In this document: in pieces, positions 63,858 through 64,000 of the stretch
How positions within the stretch are numbered: position 1 is the stretch's first letter
How the letters are laid out: the number at the start of each line of letters is the position of its first letter
DNA from: Simkaniaceae bacterium
GTDB lineage: Bacteria; Chlamydiota; Chlamydiia; Chlamydiales; JACRBE01
Length of the DNA stretch: 64,000 bases
Direction of reading: 5' to 3'
Assembly (NCBI GenBank): GCA_022763045.1
Contig: JALEGI010000010.1
Coordinates: forward strand, 44,619 to 108,618
Program-made: the position numbers and the translations under genes
The notes under the pieces: generated by a model
The model's input: only the letters and a program-made list of their open reading frames with translations
Databases searched by the model: none
What the model was told of the DNA's origin: nothing

Positions 63858-64000
63858 TAGCTTGTAAAGCCGCTTGGCTGTGTTGCATAAATGCAACACA
63901 GCCGGCCTCACATGGCACCGCATCTTCACCCTAACTCTCCTCGCGCAGGGCAAACCCTAGCGACTTCGTCGAGTTAGTGCAAATCTGCGGCCCCCTGCGA
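63858..64000 (-). repeat. Structured intergenic repeat, copy E2, cut by window edge
   Basis: Starts with a half TGTAAAGC palindrome (63861-63875) and the perfect hairpin GGCTGTGTTGCAT/ATGCAACACAGCC (63876-63903), then, read on the minus strand, CCGCA/TGCGG outer helix, loop strands GATTTGCAC and GGTGAAGA, helix TAACTC/GAGTTA, loop strands GACGAAG and GAGGAG and arm AGGG/CCCT. It is the inverted, diverged counterpart of copy C. With E1 it fills the end of the window beyond the T3SS operon. Confidence 0.82.

Overview
The window is a piece of a chromosome from a member of the order Chlamydiales, probably one of the amoeba- or protist-associated families rather than the genus Chlamydia. The main evidence is a type III secretion translocator operon of chlamydial CopB/CopD type, three inclusion-membrane-like proteins with the bilobed hydrophobic domain, and several gene orders that match what I recall from C. 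trachomatis: recO / yidD-LysM protein-pheT; rpsD / nfo; hemA / small protein-pseudouridine synthase; kdsA-lptC-lptA-lptB; clpX-clpP-tig / SNF2 helicase-mreB-pckG. Features unlike Chlamydia itself are an asparaginyl-tRNA synthetase, a family 10 fucosyltransferase, a heptosyltransferase-like enzyme and many lineage-specific genes. No rRNA, phage, insertion sequence or CRISPR array was seen.

Layout. 0-7 kb: a minus-strand run of an unknown edge gene, then (downstream to upstream) an M15-like lipoprotein, gloB, two MptE/DUF115 proteins around a MORN protein, a small PD-(D/E)XK-like protein and hpf. 7-10.5 kb: an exported deoxyribosyltransferase-like protein and two divergent F-box-like genes, one truncated, then a repeat-rich gap and tRNA-Arg. 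10.5-15.3 kb: an unknown protein, recO, three Inc-like genes, tRNA-Leu and the fucosyltransferase. 15.3-21.2 kb: yidD, LysM protein, pheT, MORN lipoprotein, a repeat and an SDR enzyme. 21-31 kb: trhO, rpsD, a SET-domain gene, a probable beta-structured protein, nfo, asnS, hemA, recX, rluD-type gene and khpA. 31-36.5 kb: a pair of methyltransferase-like paralogues and an 865-residue DHH-like protein, then tRNA-Arg and another repeat. 36.9-43.6 kb: dapB, kdsA, the Lpt LPS-export genes, a GT9 glycosyltransferase, a membrane-anchored RING/U-box-like protein, ndk and dtd. 43.6-56.5 kb: pckG, mreB, FkbM methyltransferase, SNF2 helicase, a duplicated unknown gene, tRNA-Gly, tig, clpP and clpX. 56.5-63.7 kb: unknown coiled or charged proteins divergent from the T3SS translocator operon. 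63.7-64 kb: terminator and two repeat copies.

How it fits together. Housekeeping synteny blocks (envelope and LPS biogenesis, protein quality control, translation) are interrupted by small accessory islands rich in candidate host-interaction proteins (F-box-like, RING/U-box-like, SET, Inc-like, T3SS translocators). This suggests manipulation of host ubiquitin signalling and chromatin from within a vacuole; that is inference from domains.

The most unusual signal is non-coding. At least seven copies of an intergenic structured repeat (about 110-160 bases each) occur in all four gene-free gaps over 300 bases and in one slightly smaller gap. Their helices differ in sequence but stay paired by compensatory changes, while two internal-loop sequences are kept. 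I do not recognise this as a named RNA or mobile-element family.
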